A stretch of 64,000 nucleotides of DNA from contig NC_008531.1 of assembly GCF_000014445.1 (NCBI RefSeq), positions 1,867,001 through 1,931,000 on the forward strand, read 5' to 3'. Below the pieces are notes generated by a model. That model ran no database searches. It had not been told where the DNA came from and saw only the letters and a list, made by a program, of their open reading frames with translations. Numbering within the stretch: position 1 is the first letter of the stretch; every line of letters begins with the position of its first letter. Below are positions 50,570 to 59,843 of this stretch, piece by piece. This stretch comes from Leuconostoc mesenteroides subsp. mesenteroides ATCC 8293 (GTDB lineage Bacteria; Bacillota; Bacilli; Lactobacillales; Lactobacillaceae). Both the position numbers and the translations under genes were made by a program.

Positions 50570-51037
50570 TTATCCACACGAACAAAAAAAATATTTTTTT
50601 CTGAAAAAGCTTTTATACCAACTCTTTTCGCTGTTCGCTTTTTAAGTTATCCACTGTTTTTTTTAATTTCAAAAAAAATGTGGATAACTTTATAAACGTT
50701 ATTTTACTCTTATTTAGACAAATTATAGATATTTTCCCGCAAGTTATCCACAGTTATCCACAAAGTTGTACACAATTGTGGATAAGCACACGCGTTCGAC
50801 TAATGTTTAAAGTAAATTTTCTTTACATTGTTCGGAAAATATATTCTAAATAGCATTGCATCAGTGTTATTTCTTTAATCGCTTCAATACACGAACATTG
50901 CTGATATGCGTCTAAAAACTGCCCATTTTTCCCTAAATATTGCCTAAAATTATCAATATTTATTATTTCTTATAAAAACAAAGCACTTATCCACGAATTT
51001 AAACGTCTTTTCCACATTTTCTGGTATTTAGTCCACA
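50570..51037. other. Cluster of DnaA-box-like sequences in the rlmH-htrA gap
   Basis: TTATCCACA or one-mismatch forms occur at 50570-50578, 50647-50655 (TTATCCACT), 50744-50752, 50754-50762 and 50987-50995 (TTATCCACG), and in reverse at 50679-50687 and 50777-50785. Weaker ones are TTTTCCACA 51008 and TAGTCCACA 51029. The 630-bp gap is very AT-rich and has no ORF of note. Genes on both sides point the same way, which does not fit the main origin. A regulatory or titrating DnaA cluster is possible. Confidence 0.7.
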
Positions 51038-51115
51038 AATTGTCAACATTTTCAGCTTGTTTTCAACATTTACAGAAAATACATATTTTTTAATAAAAGT
51101 CAAACAAGGGTAAAG

Positions 51116-51140
51116 AAAAAGCTAACATTTTTGTTAGCTT
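51116..51140 (-). terminator. htrA terminator
   Basis: AAGCTAACA on minus pairs with TGTTAGCTT around AAAA, then TTTCTTT. The htrA stop codon lies inside its first arm. Confidence 0.8.
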
Positions 51141-52273
51141 GCTAATTTCTGTGTTAATTTAACCTTGACGGTTTGCTTAGTATCCTGATGATAATAAGTC
51201 AATGTTATTGTGTCCCCAAGCGAATGCTTGTAGAGTTCTTCTCGCAGATCAGCCTGTGAGCTGACCTTTTTACCATTAATGCCAACAATAACGTCGTACT
51301 TCTTCAATCCAGCTTTATCTGCTGGGCCATTGTTAGTCAAACTCATTACAACAACACCACCAGTAACGCTATCTGGAATTTTCAATGTTGATTTTTGCTC
51401 AGAAGCTGTTACTTCTGACAAATTAATCAAACTAATGCCAATTGCTGGTCGTGTGACTTTACCATCTTTGACTAATTTGTTAACAATGTCAACGACTTGA
51501 TCAGAAGGAATTGCAAAACCCATCCCCTCAACGCTCGTTCCAGAAGAAGATGTTGATAACTTCATTGAGTTAATACCAATAACTTGTCCTGCAAAGTTGA
51601 TTAATGGTCCACCTGAGTTACCAGGATTAATAGCAGCATCCGTCTGAATAACCGTGGATCCACCATAATTTTGACCATTTTCAGATGTTGCCTCAACTAA
51701 CCTTTTCTTGGCCGAAATGATGCCTTGCGTCACTGACGAAGCATACTCAGATCCCAGCGGCGAACCAATTGCCAAGACGTTTTCACCAACAGTTATTTTA
51801 CTTGAATCGCCAAATTGTGCAGTTGTTGTAACGTCTGTGCCGTCGATTTTCAGAACAGCTAAGTCAGTCATCGCATCTTTGCCGACTAATGTAGCGGTCA
51901 CTTTCTTCCCACTGTGCAGCATAACTTGAATTTTAGCCGCTCCAGTGATTACGTGATTATTCGTTACAATAAATGCCGATCCATCCGTTTTTTTATAGAT
52001 CACGCCAGAACCTTCTGACGATTCTTGATAACTACCTTGACTGGATTTAGTAAAGTTCAATACAGATACAACTGCATCTGATACCTTATTATAAGCTGAT
52101 GTAGCAGTTGCATTCTTGGCAATCGTTTTTGTACTTGTTGCTGTCGTACTCACTTTTTGATTTTGATTTTGTAACAATTGTACACCCTGCTGCCCATACA
52201 AAATTGCTCCTCCACCAACAACACCAGCAATGACGCCAGTTAACAACGTTTTTGTTAATGCTGGTTGTACCAT
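51134..52273 (-). CDS. htrA: Surface serine protease HtrA (DegP-like)
   Basis: The 379-residue protein has one N-terminal membrane helix, a trypsin-like domain with His in FIVTNNHVI, Asp in DLAVLKID and Ser in GNSGGPLI, and one PDZ domain (PADKAGLKKYDVIVGINGKKV). It is the single Gram-positive HtrA that degrades misfolded exported proteins. GAGAGGTGACTA precedes the ATG. It follows yycI by 60 bp in the wal operon. Confidence 0.95.
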   Translation of the reverse strand: MVQPALTKTLLTGVIAGVVGGGAILYGQQGVQLLQNQNQKVSTTATSTKTIAKNATATSAYNKVSDAVVSVLNFTKSSQGSYQESSEGSGVIYKKTDGSAFIVTNNHVITGAAKIQVMLHSGKKVTATLVGKDAMTDLAVLKIDGTDVTTTAQFGDSSKITVGENVLAIGSPLGSEYASSVTQGIISAKKRLVEATSENGQNYGGSTVIQTDAAINPGNSGGPLINFAGQVIGINSMKLSTSSSGTSVEGMGFAIPSDQVVDIVNKLVKDGKVTRPAIGISLINLSEVTASEQKSTLKIPDSVTGGVVVMSLTNNGPADKAGLKKYDVIVGINGKKVSSQADLREELYKHSLGDTITLTYYHQDTKQTVKVKLTQKLAS

Positions 52274-52333
52274 TAGTCACCTCTCGACTATATTTATTTT
52301 ATTTTATCAATTTGAAGTTAAGCAAAAATTAAA

Positions 52334-53137
52334 TTATTCTGATAAATTGTCGCTCGTAAAGGCATTGATTTTCAAAATCCCTGTACTGCCATTTGCGTGT
52401 GTTACAACAAATACCCATACCGGTAAATAAATGTCATAGCCATTAACCTTTACCGATGTATCATATGATAGAGCGCCTTTTGATAATTTATCACCACTAT
52501 TTAGCTCATTGAATTTATAGAGAGCGACAATTGCGGCTTCCTCTGTAATTGTTGCACGTTCATCGCGCAATACTGTAACCTTAGTTATTTTAGTTTGTGT
52601 AAAATCAGTTACCTTACGGTCTTTATCTTTGTTAAAGATCATCAGCCCTTGTTTAGCGATGACCGGCAAATTATCAATATACTGAGAATAGGTTACACGA
52701 TTTTTCACATTAACTTTAGACAGAATAGGATTATATCGATATCCTGCATTACGCGCTATCTTTGACGCCTCAACGTCATCCGCCGCAGCTTTCTTACCAC
52801 TACTGCTACTACTAGTATTCCCTCTACCTAGTTGCGATGTTTTATTGAAAGTCACGTAGAGCGTCTGATTATTAATATTTGCATTGAAGTTTGACAACTT
52901 ATCAATCGTTGACATTAAACTATTTGATCGTTTACCAGCTAAATAACTAGCATAAGTAACCGAAGTACTAAAGTTAGCTACTTTTATTTTTTGATTTTTA
53001 ATCTCACTAATGATATTCGCATTGGCGTCGGTTACTTTAATACTTGGTCTCTGATTACTACGCCACCAAAAAAAGAGAAACACGTCCAAAAAGATGAATA
53101 ACATCGTCATTAATATTTTTAGTCGTCTAAATTGCAT
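52334..53137 (-). CDS. yycI: WalK regulator YycI
   Basis: The 267-residue protein has an N-terminal helix and an extracellular domain as in YycI, the anchored protein that with YycH holds WalK in check. Residues such as YNPILSKVNVKNRVTYSQYI and ATITEEAAIVALYKFNELNSG are as in lactic YycI. The ATG lies 13 bases after AAGGAG; an earlier ATG opens an 8-codon ORF in another frame that overlaps it. Confidence 0.88.
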   Translation of the reverse strand: MQFRRLKILMTMLFIFLDVFLFFWWRSNQRPSIKVTDANANIISEIKNQKIKVANFSTSVTYASYLAGKRSNSLMSTIDKLSNFNANINNQTLYVTFNKTSQLGRGNTSSSSSGKKAAADDVEASKIARNAGYRYNPILSKVNVKNRVTYSQYIDNLPVIAKQGLMIFNKDKDRKVTDFTQTKITKVTVLRDERATITEEAAIVALYKFNELNSGDKLSKGALSYDTSVKVNGYDIYLPVWVFVVTHANGSTGILKINAFTSDNLSE

Positions 53138-53193
53138 AAAAACATATTTCTCCTTTCATAGTTTTCAGAACCCTGAATCATCCTGATTGGAAA

Positions 53194-54486
53194 CTATTCT
53201 CGATTAGCTAGAAACGTATTGACGCTCATCCAACCCGTTGGCGTTTCAATCATCCATGTAGGATTCATGTTGACTGAAACGTTATTTTCTTTGTTAGCCA
53301 ACCATTCATAGCCTGGTGCAATAGAATAATACTCACTACTTTTGACACCAGCTTGTTGTAACTTAGCCAAAACATCTGCTGCTTTTGGTAAAGTAACATC
53401 TTCTTGCGTATTAGGAACCGGCACACCCAACTCATTTAGCGAATAGGTGCTTGTTAGGTTACCGTATTTATCTAACGTCATATGAATAGCACCAGTTTTT
53501 GATTGGTAATAAACTGGTAGCCCTTCAACAAACGTTCGATAAGTAATATCCTTCCCATTATCACGGCTCTGGTAAAAGCGCGTATCAGAGAGATCTAACT
53601 GTAACAAATTAATTTGCGAAAAACCGACATTCAACCGATTGTAATAGCTGCGCTGTAATGTACCAGTCGTTCGATTATCTGTAAAGGTCACTGTTTCTAA
53701 ATCTGGATCATAAATGATTTGTTGATTACTGTATTTATTAGTATAAATTTTTTTATTGTTCTCAGTGGTCTGGGTTAACTGATTTGTAGTCCCTAAGAGT
53801 GCTGATACATAAGTCGTTGGATCACGATGATTCACTAAATAAGAGTACACAGGTAATTTAAACTCTTTTGGGTAGTTCAACATCACATGTCCGTTAACCA
53901 CTTTAAAGTTTACCGTTAAAGCTTTGGGCAACCGAGCAGCGACCTTCCATGCCTCAGTTGTATCAATTTTGCTAATAGTAACTGTCGTAATCGTTTTAGA
54001 CTGTGTATTCACAAAATATGCTTTTTTAGAATGGTTAAGTGGCACAACAACATAGTTAAAGTTAAAACTTTTATGCGTTGATACACGCTGAGAATAATAA
54101 GAATTAAAATATTCAATTGGCACAACGTCTGGATAGTGATACAAGGCAGTTTGCGTTTTATCCAGTAATTGACTAATCTGCTTATTAGTTGCTTTTCTTT
54201 GCGTAGGATTCGTCATTCTAGAATTTGCTAAATACTGATGAATACTTTTATATTGCGCATTCGTGGTGTGCATAACCATATGCTGTTTGCCACTTTTATC
54301 ATTCACAATGTAGTTCGTAGGTCTAAACAACTCGGAAGCTTGTTGCGATTGTTGATCCGTTTGTGTTGGCGCCTCTTGACTGCCTGCTGAAATGAATATT
54401 AATGCAGTTAGTACAATAGAAACAATAATAGCAATCGTCAATAAAATATTGATCATAACGCCTTGGACTGATCGATTATTCTGCAT
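53194..54486 (-). CDS. yycH: WalK regulator YycH
   Basis: The 430-residue protein has a membrane helix near its N-terminus (MINILLTIAIIVSIVLTALIF) and an extracellular domain ending ENNVSVNMNPTWMIETPTGWMSV, as in YycH. ATG 54486 has CGGAGG upstream and overlaps the walK stop, so the two are translationally coupled; the earlier ATG at 54516 lacks a good site. It works with YycI to modulate WalK. Confidence 0.88.
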   Translation of the reverse strand: MQNNRSVQGVMINILLTIAIIVSIVLTALIFISAGSQEAPTQTDQQSQQASELFRPTNYIVNDKSGKQHMVMHTTNAQYKSIHQYLANSRMTNPTQRKATNKQISQLLDKTQTALYHYPDVVPIEYFNSYYSQRVSTHKSFNFNYVVVPLNHSKKAYFVNTQSKTITTVTISKIDTTEAWKVAARLPKALTVNFKVVNGHVMLNYPKEFKLPVYSYLVNHRDPTTYVSALLGTTNQLTQTTENNKKIYTNKYSNQQIIYDPDLETVTFTDNRTTGTLQRSYYNRLNVGFSQINLLQLDLSDTRFYQSRDNGKDITYRTFVEGLPVYYQSKTGAIHMTLDKYGNLTSTYSLNELGVPVPNTQEDVTLPKAADVLAKLQQAGVKSSEYYSIAPGYEWLANKENNVSVNMNPTWMIETPTGWMSVNTFLANRE

Positions 54487-56356
54487 CCCAATCGTCCTCC
54501 GGTTCTTCGTCAACATAAGCTAACGAAATATAGAAGGTAGAGCCCTTATTTTCAACTGAATCAACCCAAATACGACCATTAAACTTTTCAACCACTTCCT
54601 TAGAAATAGCCAATCCTAGCCCTGTTCCACCCTGCGCACGGGACCTTGATTTATCAACTCGGAAGAAACGATTAAATATATTATCCAAGTCTTTTCTTGG
54701 AATGCCTAGCCCTTGATCAGAGATGCTTAAGATTGCACGTGTTTTTGTCTTAATCAGTCGGGCTGTTATGGTGCCGCCGTCTGGTGAATATTTCACCGCA
54801 TTATTCATGATATTGTCTAATACCTGAGTAAACTTGTCCGGATCAACTTCAACCCAAACATCTTCCTTGGTAAATTCACGCAAAATATTATAGTTTTTAG
54901 TGATTGTGTTTTCGTTTTTAGCGTCACTTTCCAAAATCATATCAAAACGATTCAAAACAAAGTTAAACAAACTGTTTAAATTAATAACTTCTAGCTTGAC
55001 CTCCATCGTGCCTTGATCTAGACGCGATAACTCCAACAAATCATTAATCATTCGAATCATACGCTGTGTTTCATCTTGAACAACACCCAAAAAGTTTTGT
55101 GCCATTTCTGGGTCATCAATAGCGCCTTCTGCCAAAGCATCCACATAGGATCGAACTGAAGTCAAAGGTGTTCTTAATTCGTGCGATACATTGGAAACAA
55201 ACATACGCCGTTCAGAATCTATACGTTGTTGCTCGGTAATATCATGTAGGACCACAACTAATCCAGAAATAAAACCAGATTGGCGTTTAATCAAAGAAAC
55301 ATAGATCTGGACTAACAGTTCTTTACTATCATCTGATAAGTCTACTCTAAAATCATTTAGATTTTCCAATATATCACGTAATGTACGTTTGCCCTCCAAA
55401 CGTAAGAGACTAACAACATTTTGTCCAAGGGCATCTTCCCGGTTAACCCCTACAAAATCTGCTGCAGCCTGATTAATAATGGTGACTTCACCACGACGAT
55501 TAGCCGCTAAAACACCATCCGCCATATGTGTCAAAACCGAATCCAAACGATTACGCTCCGCATTGACTGTTTCTGTTGACTCTTCGATACGCGTAGATAG
55601 ATCATTAACCGATAATGCCAATTGACTTAACTCATCAGAACCATAAATGTGATTCACCATCGAGTAATCACCTTCAGCGATTTTAGTCGTCTGTTCACTG
55701 ATTTGTTCAATTGGTCTTGTCAAGGTTCTTGCTAAAAATAGGGCCAGTGCCACACTGGCAACTAGTGCAATCAAGCCAGCAATAATAAACAGTCGCATGA
55801 CACTGTTTATATTCTTATATACTGGCAATAAACTGGCTTTTACAACAATAACACCGGAGACGTCTTTTAATCTCCCCGTAGTCACCCCTAGAGGTGTCGT
55901 CATGATTTCTTTACGCTCGCCGTTTTCATTGATCGTTCGAGTGGCAACATACGACTGGTCCCCAGCAAGCGCCTTTTGTGCATTAATGTCGGTCGTTTTT
56001 TGGCTGATCGTTTGCTGACCTGATACAGAAGTCGTTCCTCGAATTGTTCCAGTTTTATCAATAACTTGTACTTCTTCAATGTTGGTATTGTTTAATCCTG
56101 ACAAAACGTCTTGGATTTCATGATTGCCTTCATCAGAGTTACTATTACGTAAAGCAGTGTTAATTGGATCAGTAACATATTTAGGTAAGGTGATCTGTTG
56201 TTGGAATGTCCTTAAGTTCTGACGTTCCATTTGGCGTACGAAAAAAGCACCCAAAAGTTCGAGTGCGATAATCATTAGCAGCACAAAAACAAGTGTGATG
56301 CGAAAACGAATAGATTGGAAAAATTTAGTAATTGACGTCATCTTCATTATGCTCAA
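54476..56356 (-). CDS. walK: Essential sensor histidine kinase WalK
   Basis: The 626-residue protein has two helices enclosing an extracellular PAS-like domain (about residues 40-185), HAMP (LTRPIEQISEQTTKIAEGDY), a PAS domain, HisKA with VSNVSHELRTPLTSV, and HATPase with N box NNAVKYSP and DQGLGIPRKDL. It controls peptidoglycan hydrolase genes. The start is TTG 56356 or ATG 56347; a 13-codon ORF with a strong GAGGGGAAGA site overlaps the start, suggesting coupling. Confidence 0.94.
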   Translation of the reverse strand: MSIMKMTSITKFFQSIRFRITLVFVLLMIIALELLGAFFVRQMERQNLRTFQQQITLPKYVTDPINTALRNSNSDEGNHEIQDVLSGLNNTNIEEVQVIDKTGTIRGTTSVSGQQTISQKTTDINAQKALAGDQSYVATRTINENGERKEIMTTPLGVTTGRLKDVSGVIVVKASLLPVYKNINSVMRLFIIAGLIALVASVALALFLARTLTRPIEQISEQTTKIAEGDYSMVNHIYGSDELSQLALSVNDLSTRIEESTETVNAERNRLDSVLTHMADGVLAANRRGEVTIINQAAADFVGVNREDALGQNVVSLLRLEGKRTLRDILENLNDFRVDLSDDSKELLVQIYVSLIKRQSGFISGLVVVLHDITEQQRIDSERRMFVSNVSHELRTPLTSVRSYVDALAEGAIDDPEMAQNFLGVVQDETQRMIRMINDLLELSRLDQGTMEVKLEVINLNSLFNFVLNRFDMILESDAKNENTITKNYNILREFTKEDVWVEVDPDKFTQVLDNIMNNAVKYSPDGGTITARLIKTKTRAILSISDQGLGIPRKDLDNIFNRFFRVDKSRSRAQGGTGLGLAISKEVVEKFNGRIWVDSVENKGSTFYISLAYVDEEPEDDWDAE

Positions 56357-56408
56357 TGGCGAGCATTCTTCCCCTCATTATGTACGCGTAAACTTAAATT
56401 TCATTCAT

Positions 56409-57116
56409 TTATTCTTCTGATGGGCGTAAATAATATCCGACGCCACGGCGTGTTGCTAGCCAATTAGGATGGCTAGGATTGTCTTCAATTTTCTCACGTA
56501 ATCGTCGAACCGTAACATCTACTGTACGTACGTCACCAAAATAATCATAGCCCCAAACTTGCTGTAACAAGTGTTCACGTGTCATCACCTGTCCAATATG
56601 TTGTGCTAAATAATATAATAATTCAAATTCACGATGCGTTAACTCAATATCAGCACCATCCTTTGAAACCATATAGGCTTGGGGATGGATTACTAAATCA
56701 CCTAAGTGAATATCTTCTGTACTATTAAAAGTCTCTTCAGAAGTTTGCGAAACAGACTTTCGACTTCGCAAATTAGCCTTAACTCGTGCAACCAATTCAC
56801 GATTAGAAAATGGTTTAGTTACATAATCATCGGCTCCCATTTCTAAACCAAGAACCTTATCAATCTCACTATCCTTAGCGGTCACCATGATGACAGGCAC
56901 ATCTGACTTAGAACGGATTTGACGCAAAACCTCGATACCATCTACTTCTGGTAACATCTGATCTAGTAAAACCAAATCAGGATTTTCATCATTATACATA
57001 TCTAATGCTTCTTGCCCATCCGCAGCGGTGACTACATCGTAGCCTTCTTTGGTTAGGTTAAATTTAATAATATCAGAAATCGGTTTTTCATCGTCCACAA
57101 CTAATACTTTACTCAT
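56409..57116 (-). CDS. walR: Essential response regulator WalR
   Basis: The 235-residue OmpR-type regulator has its phospho-acceptor Asp52 in LVLLDQMLP, acidic Asp8 and Asp9 in VVDDE, and a C-terminal winged helix ending with [15 protein letters not shown]. It controls autolysins and wall metabolism. ATG 57116 has TAGGAG upstream; the in-frame upstream ATG at 57194 is not used. It is first in walR-walK-yycH-yycI-htrA. No walJ gene follows. Confidence 0.96.
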   Translation of the reverse strand: MSKVLVVDDEKPISDIIKFNLTKEGYDVVTAADGQEALDMYNDENPDLVLLDQMLPEVDGIEVLRQIRSKSDVPVIMVTAKDSEIDKVLGLEMGADDYVTKPFSNRELVARVKANLRSRKSVSQTSEETFNSTEDIHLGDLVIHPQAYMVSKDGADIELTHREFELLYYLAQHIGQVMTREHLLQQVWGYDYFGDVRTVDVTVRRLREKIEDNPSHPNWLATRRGVGYYLRPSEE

Positions 57117-57177
57117 GGCAGAACTCCTATCGTATATGTGTCGTTTCTTTTCATTATAACATTTCGGGTAAACGAAA

Positions 57178-57201
57178 AGAACAAGCAATGTCACTTGTTC
57201 T
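57178..57201 (-). terminator. prs terminator
   Basis: AGAACAAG and CTTGTTCT around eight bases, T-rich on the minus strand, between prs and walR. Confidence 0.7.
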
Positions 57202-57224
57202 CATAAAAATGCAACAATATTTTA

Positions 57225-58205
57225 TTAATGTCCACGTCGGTAGAAGCGATTTTTAAACAAAGAACTAATCGCCTCATTTTTGCTAATACGGGTAATTGCC
57301 TCACCAATCAGCTCTCCAACAGAAACAATTTCTAATTTCTCAAATTTCTTATCTTCTGGTAAATTGATTGAATCAGTTAGAATAACTTTTTTAAACACTG
57401 AATTCTGTAGACGTTCAATGGCTGGCCCGGAGAAAACAGCATGCGATGCTACTACATAAACCTCTTTGGCACCGTGTTCCATAACAAGTTGAGCACCTTG
57501 CGTTATCGTTCCAGCAGTGTCAATCATATCATCAATCATGATAGCCGTTTTACCTTCAACATCACCAACAATGCTACCAACTTCAGCCACGTTTGGTTTT
57601 GGACGGCGCTTATCAATCACTGCAACTGGTGACTCAAGTTCTAACATATTATTCAAATTACGCGCGCGTGTCATCCCACCGTGGTCAGGGGAAACAACAA
57701 CCGCATTTTTTTTATCAGCAATGCCTGATTCAATCAAATAATCTGCTAATAATGGGGCGCCTTGTAGGTGATCCATTGGAATATCAAAGAAACCTTGAAT
57801 TTGAGCGGCATGAAGGTCTAATGCTAATACACGTGTAGCTCCGGCACGTTCTAACATATTAGCTACCAACTTAGCTGTGATTGGCTCACGAGAACGCGCT
57901 TTGCGATCTTGACGTGCGTAGCCATAATACGGCAGAACAACATTGATTTGATTTGCACTTGCACGACGCAATGCATCAATCATAATCAATAGCTCCATCA
58001 AATTATCATTCACAGGTGCTGAAGTCGATTGAATAACAAAAACATTATCGCCACGAATACTTTCCTCAATGTTAATTTGCACTTCACCATCAGCAAAGCG
58101 TTTAACGGAAATACGGCTCAACGGAACACCAACCGAATCGGCAATCTTTTGCGCAAGTGGTTCGTTTGAGCTGAGTGAAAAAAGTTTCAATTTAGGTTCT
58201 GGCAT
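57225..58205 (-). CDS. prs: Ribose-phosphate pyrophosphokinase
   Basis: The 326-residue enzyme makes PRPP from ribose 5-phosphate and ATP for nucleotide, histidine and tryptophan synthesis. It has [16 protein letters not shown], the metal-binding [13 protein letters not shown] loop, the flexible [15 protein letters not shown] loop, and the PRPP motif [26 protein letters not shown] precedes the ATG. Monocistronic with a terminator. The ykkC-class riboswitch of this window can, in some subtypes, sense its product. Confidence 0.96.
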   Translation of the reverse strand: MPEPKLKLFSLSSNEPLAQKIADSVGVPLSRISVKRFADGEVQINIEESIRGDNVFVIQSTSAPVNDNLMELLIMIDALRRASANQINVVLPYYGYARQDRKARSREPITAKLVANMLERAGATRVLALDLHAAQIQGFFDIPMDHLQGAPLLADYLIESGIADKKNAVVVSPDHGGMTRARNLNNMLELESPVAVIDKRRPKPNVAEVGSIVGDVEGKTAIMIDDMIDTAGTITQGAQLVMEHGAKEVYVVASHAVFSGPAIERLQNSVFKKVILTDSINLPEDKKFEKLEIVSVGELIGEAITRISKNEAISSLFKNRFYRRGH

Positions 58206-58309
58206 GTCTAACTCCGAGTTTTTATAGGTAGCTATTGTAGTATTACTGTATTCATTTTACCAAAAAAAACATTTAAATACAGGTCTTATTACAAGTTTTA
58301 AATAAGATA

Positions 58310-58807
58310 TTATGCTATGACATTTGATAATGCTGTCAAAGCTGCATCATAATCAGGTTCATCAGAAATTTCTGGTACAATTTGCGAATAAAGGACCACG
58401 CCTGCCGCATCGATAATGTAAATCGATCGTGTGTCAAAACCAGTGTCTGGTACATATAACTTAGTTGCGTATCCAAATGATTCTTGCTCATCTGAAAGCA
58501 TACGCATGTTATGTACCCCTTCAGCTGCGCACCAATCACGTTGCTCTGCTACTGTATTTGTGGAGATAGTCACAAAATTAACATCTGTATATTGATCCAC
58601 AGCTTGGTTAAATCGACGTGTCTGTAATGAGCAAATATCTGTATTTAAATCCGGAACGACAGAAAGCAACGTCACTTTTCCTAACAAATCGGCCGTCTTA
58701 ACTTTTTCATTGTTTTGATCAACTAATTTGAAATGAGGCACCTCATCACCAACTTTAAGGGGATCGCCTTCCAATGCAACTTTATTACCATTTAACAGAA
58801 CGTTCAT
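58310..58807 (-). CDS. tpx: Thiol peroxidase Tpx (2-Cys peroxiredoxin)
   Basis: The 165-residue peroxiredoxin has its peroxidatic Cys59 in VPDLNTDICSLQTRRFN and resolving Cys93 in EQRDWCAAEG, the atypical 2-Cys pair of Tpx. It reduces lipid and hydrogen peroxides with thioredoxin. AAGGAGGC precedes the ATG. In a catalase-poor lactic bacterium it would be a major peroxide defence. Confidence 0.95.
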   Translation of the reverse strand: MNVLLNGNKVALEGDPLKVGDEVPHFKLVDQNNEKVKTADLLGKVTLLSVVPDLNTDICSLQTRRFNQAVDQYTDVNFVTISTNTVAEQRDWCAAEGVHNMRMLSDEQESFGYATKLYVPDTGFDTRSIYIIDAAGVVLYSQIVPEISDEPDYDAALTALSNVIA

Positions 58808-58906
58808 CTTTTTTGCCTCCTTGGCTTATATATCGGAATATTTTAAATTAAGTAATCTACACAGATTATAACTTCAGCTGTGTCAAAACTAAAATACAAC
58901 TATCTT

Positions 58907-59719
58907 TTAAAGAACATATTCTTCTAGGGCCCGCGCTACACCGGAATCATTGTTTGTTGCTGTTTCGATGTCAGCTATCGTTTTAATTTTTTCAATTGCA
59001 TTACCCATGGCAACACCTAATCCTGCGCGCTCAATCATTGAATAATCATTTTCTTGATCACCAATTGCCATTGTGTTTTTAATATCAACATTTAATGCTT
59101 TTGCCAGAGCTTCAAGTGCATTGCCTTTCGAAGCATCTTTGTTGATAAACTCTAGGTTATTGGCAGTTGACCGAATCACTGACATTTTGTCAGAAATACT
59201 TGTTGGCACATTCGCTTGTACGTTATCCAAATCGTCAGATTCAGCGTTGGCAATGCCCTTAATAATTTCAACATGCTCTAGCTCATTGTCATTATTAACA
59301 ATATGTAACGGCAAATTTACAAGAGAATTTTCAAAACTAGCCCAACGATGGATTAAACGATTGGTCGTATAAGCCGCGAACTGATCCTCAGCTTGAATAT
59401 ACGTTTTTTGCTCACGCATAAAGGTATTTAGCTCTTTATACTCTGCTAAATCTAGTGCAGCATGAAACAAAATTTGAGAGCCATCAGCAGTTTGCATTAA
59501 GCCACCATTATGTGTAATGACATACTGTTCGCTGCCTACAATACCTAACTCGTCTAATATATTGCGAACACCAGGAAGTGGTCGACCGGTTGTAATAACA
59601 ACTTTGACATCTTGTGCAAGTGCCTGTTGAACTGCAGATTTTACATCTAACGGAATTTGACGCTCATCGTTAATCAATGTGCCGTCAATATCGATAGACA
59701 CAATTTTTATCTCTGACAT
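58907..59719 (-). CDS. Cof-type HAD-IIB phosphatase
   Basis: The 270-residue protein has HAD motif I DIDGTLIND, motif II VITTGRP, the Lys of motif III in NKDASKGNALEAL, and motif IV GDQENDYSMIE, with a C2b cap domain. Members dephosphorylate sugar phosphates and cofactors such as pyridoxal phosphate or FMN; the substrate is not defined. TGGAGTCAAAAC precedes the ATG. Confidence 0.9.
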   Translation of the reverse strand: MSEIKIVSIDIDGTLINDERQIPLDVKSAVQQALAQDVKVVITTGRPLPGVRNILDELGIVGSEQYVITHNGGLMQTADGSQILFHAALDLAEYKELNTFMREQKTYIQAEDQFAAYTTNRLIHRWASFENSLVNLPLHIVNNDNELEHVEIIKGIANAESDDLDNVQANVPTSISDKMSVIRSTANNLEFINKDASKGNALEALAKALNVDIKNTMAIGDQENDYSMIERAGLGVAMGNAIEKIKTIADIETATNNDSGVARALEEYVL

Positions 59720-59813
59720 GTTTTGACTCCATTTTTAGGGATACTATTATTATACCAAACAGCAGCGCATTCAAAACATTAATTTGTATATTATTAATTG
59801 CATTATAAACAAC

Positions 59814-59843
59814 AAAAAATTGGTGATTAGACACCAATTTTTT
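59814..59843 (-). terminator. Terminator of the LeuB-like gene
   Basis: AAAAAATTGGTG and CACCAATTTTTT flank ATTAGA. The stop codon of the LeuB-like gene lies in the loop. Confidence 0.8.

Noticed and set aside
50570..51037. Main chromosomal origin of replication
   Set aside because: DnaA boxes and AT content fit, but dnaA and dnaN are absent and genes on both sides are on the minus strand, with no change of coding strand. Kept as a DnaA-box cluster only.
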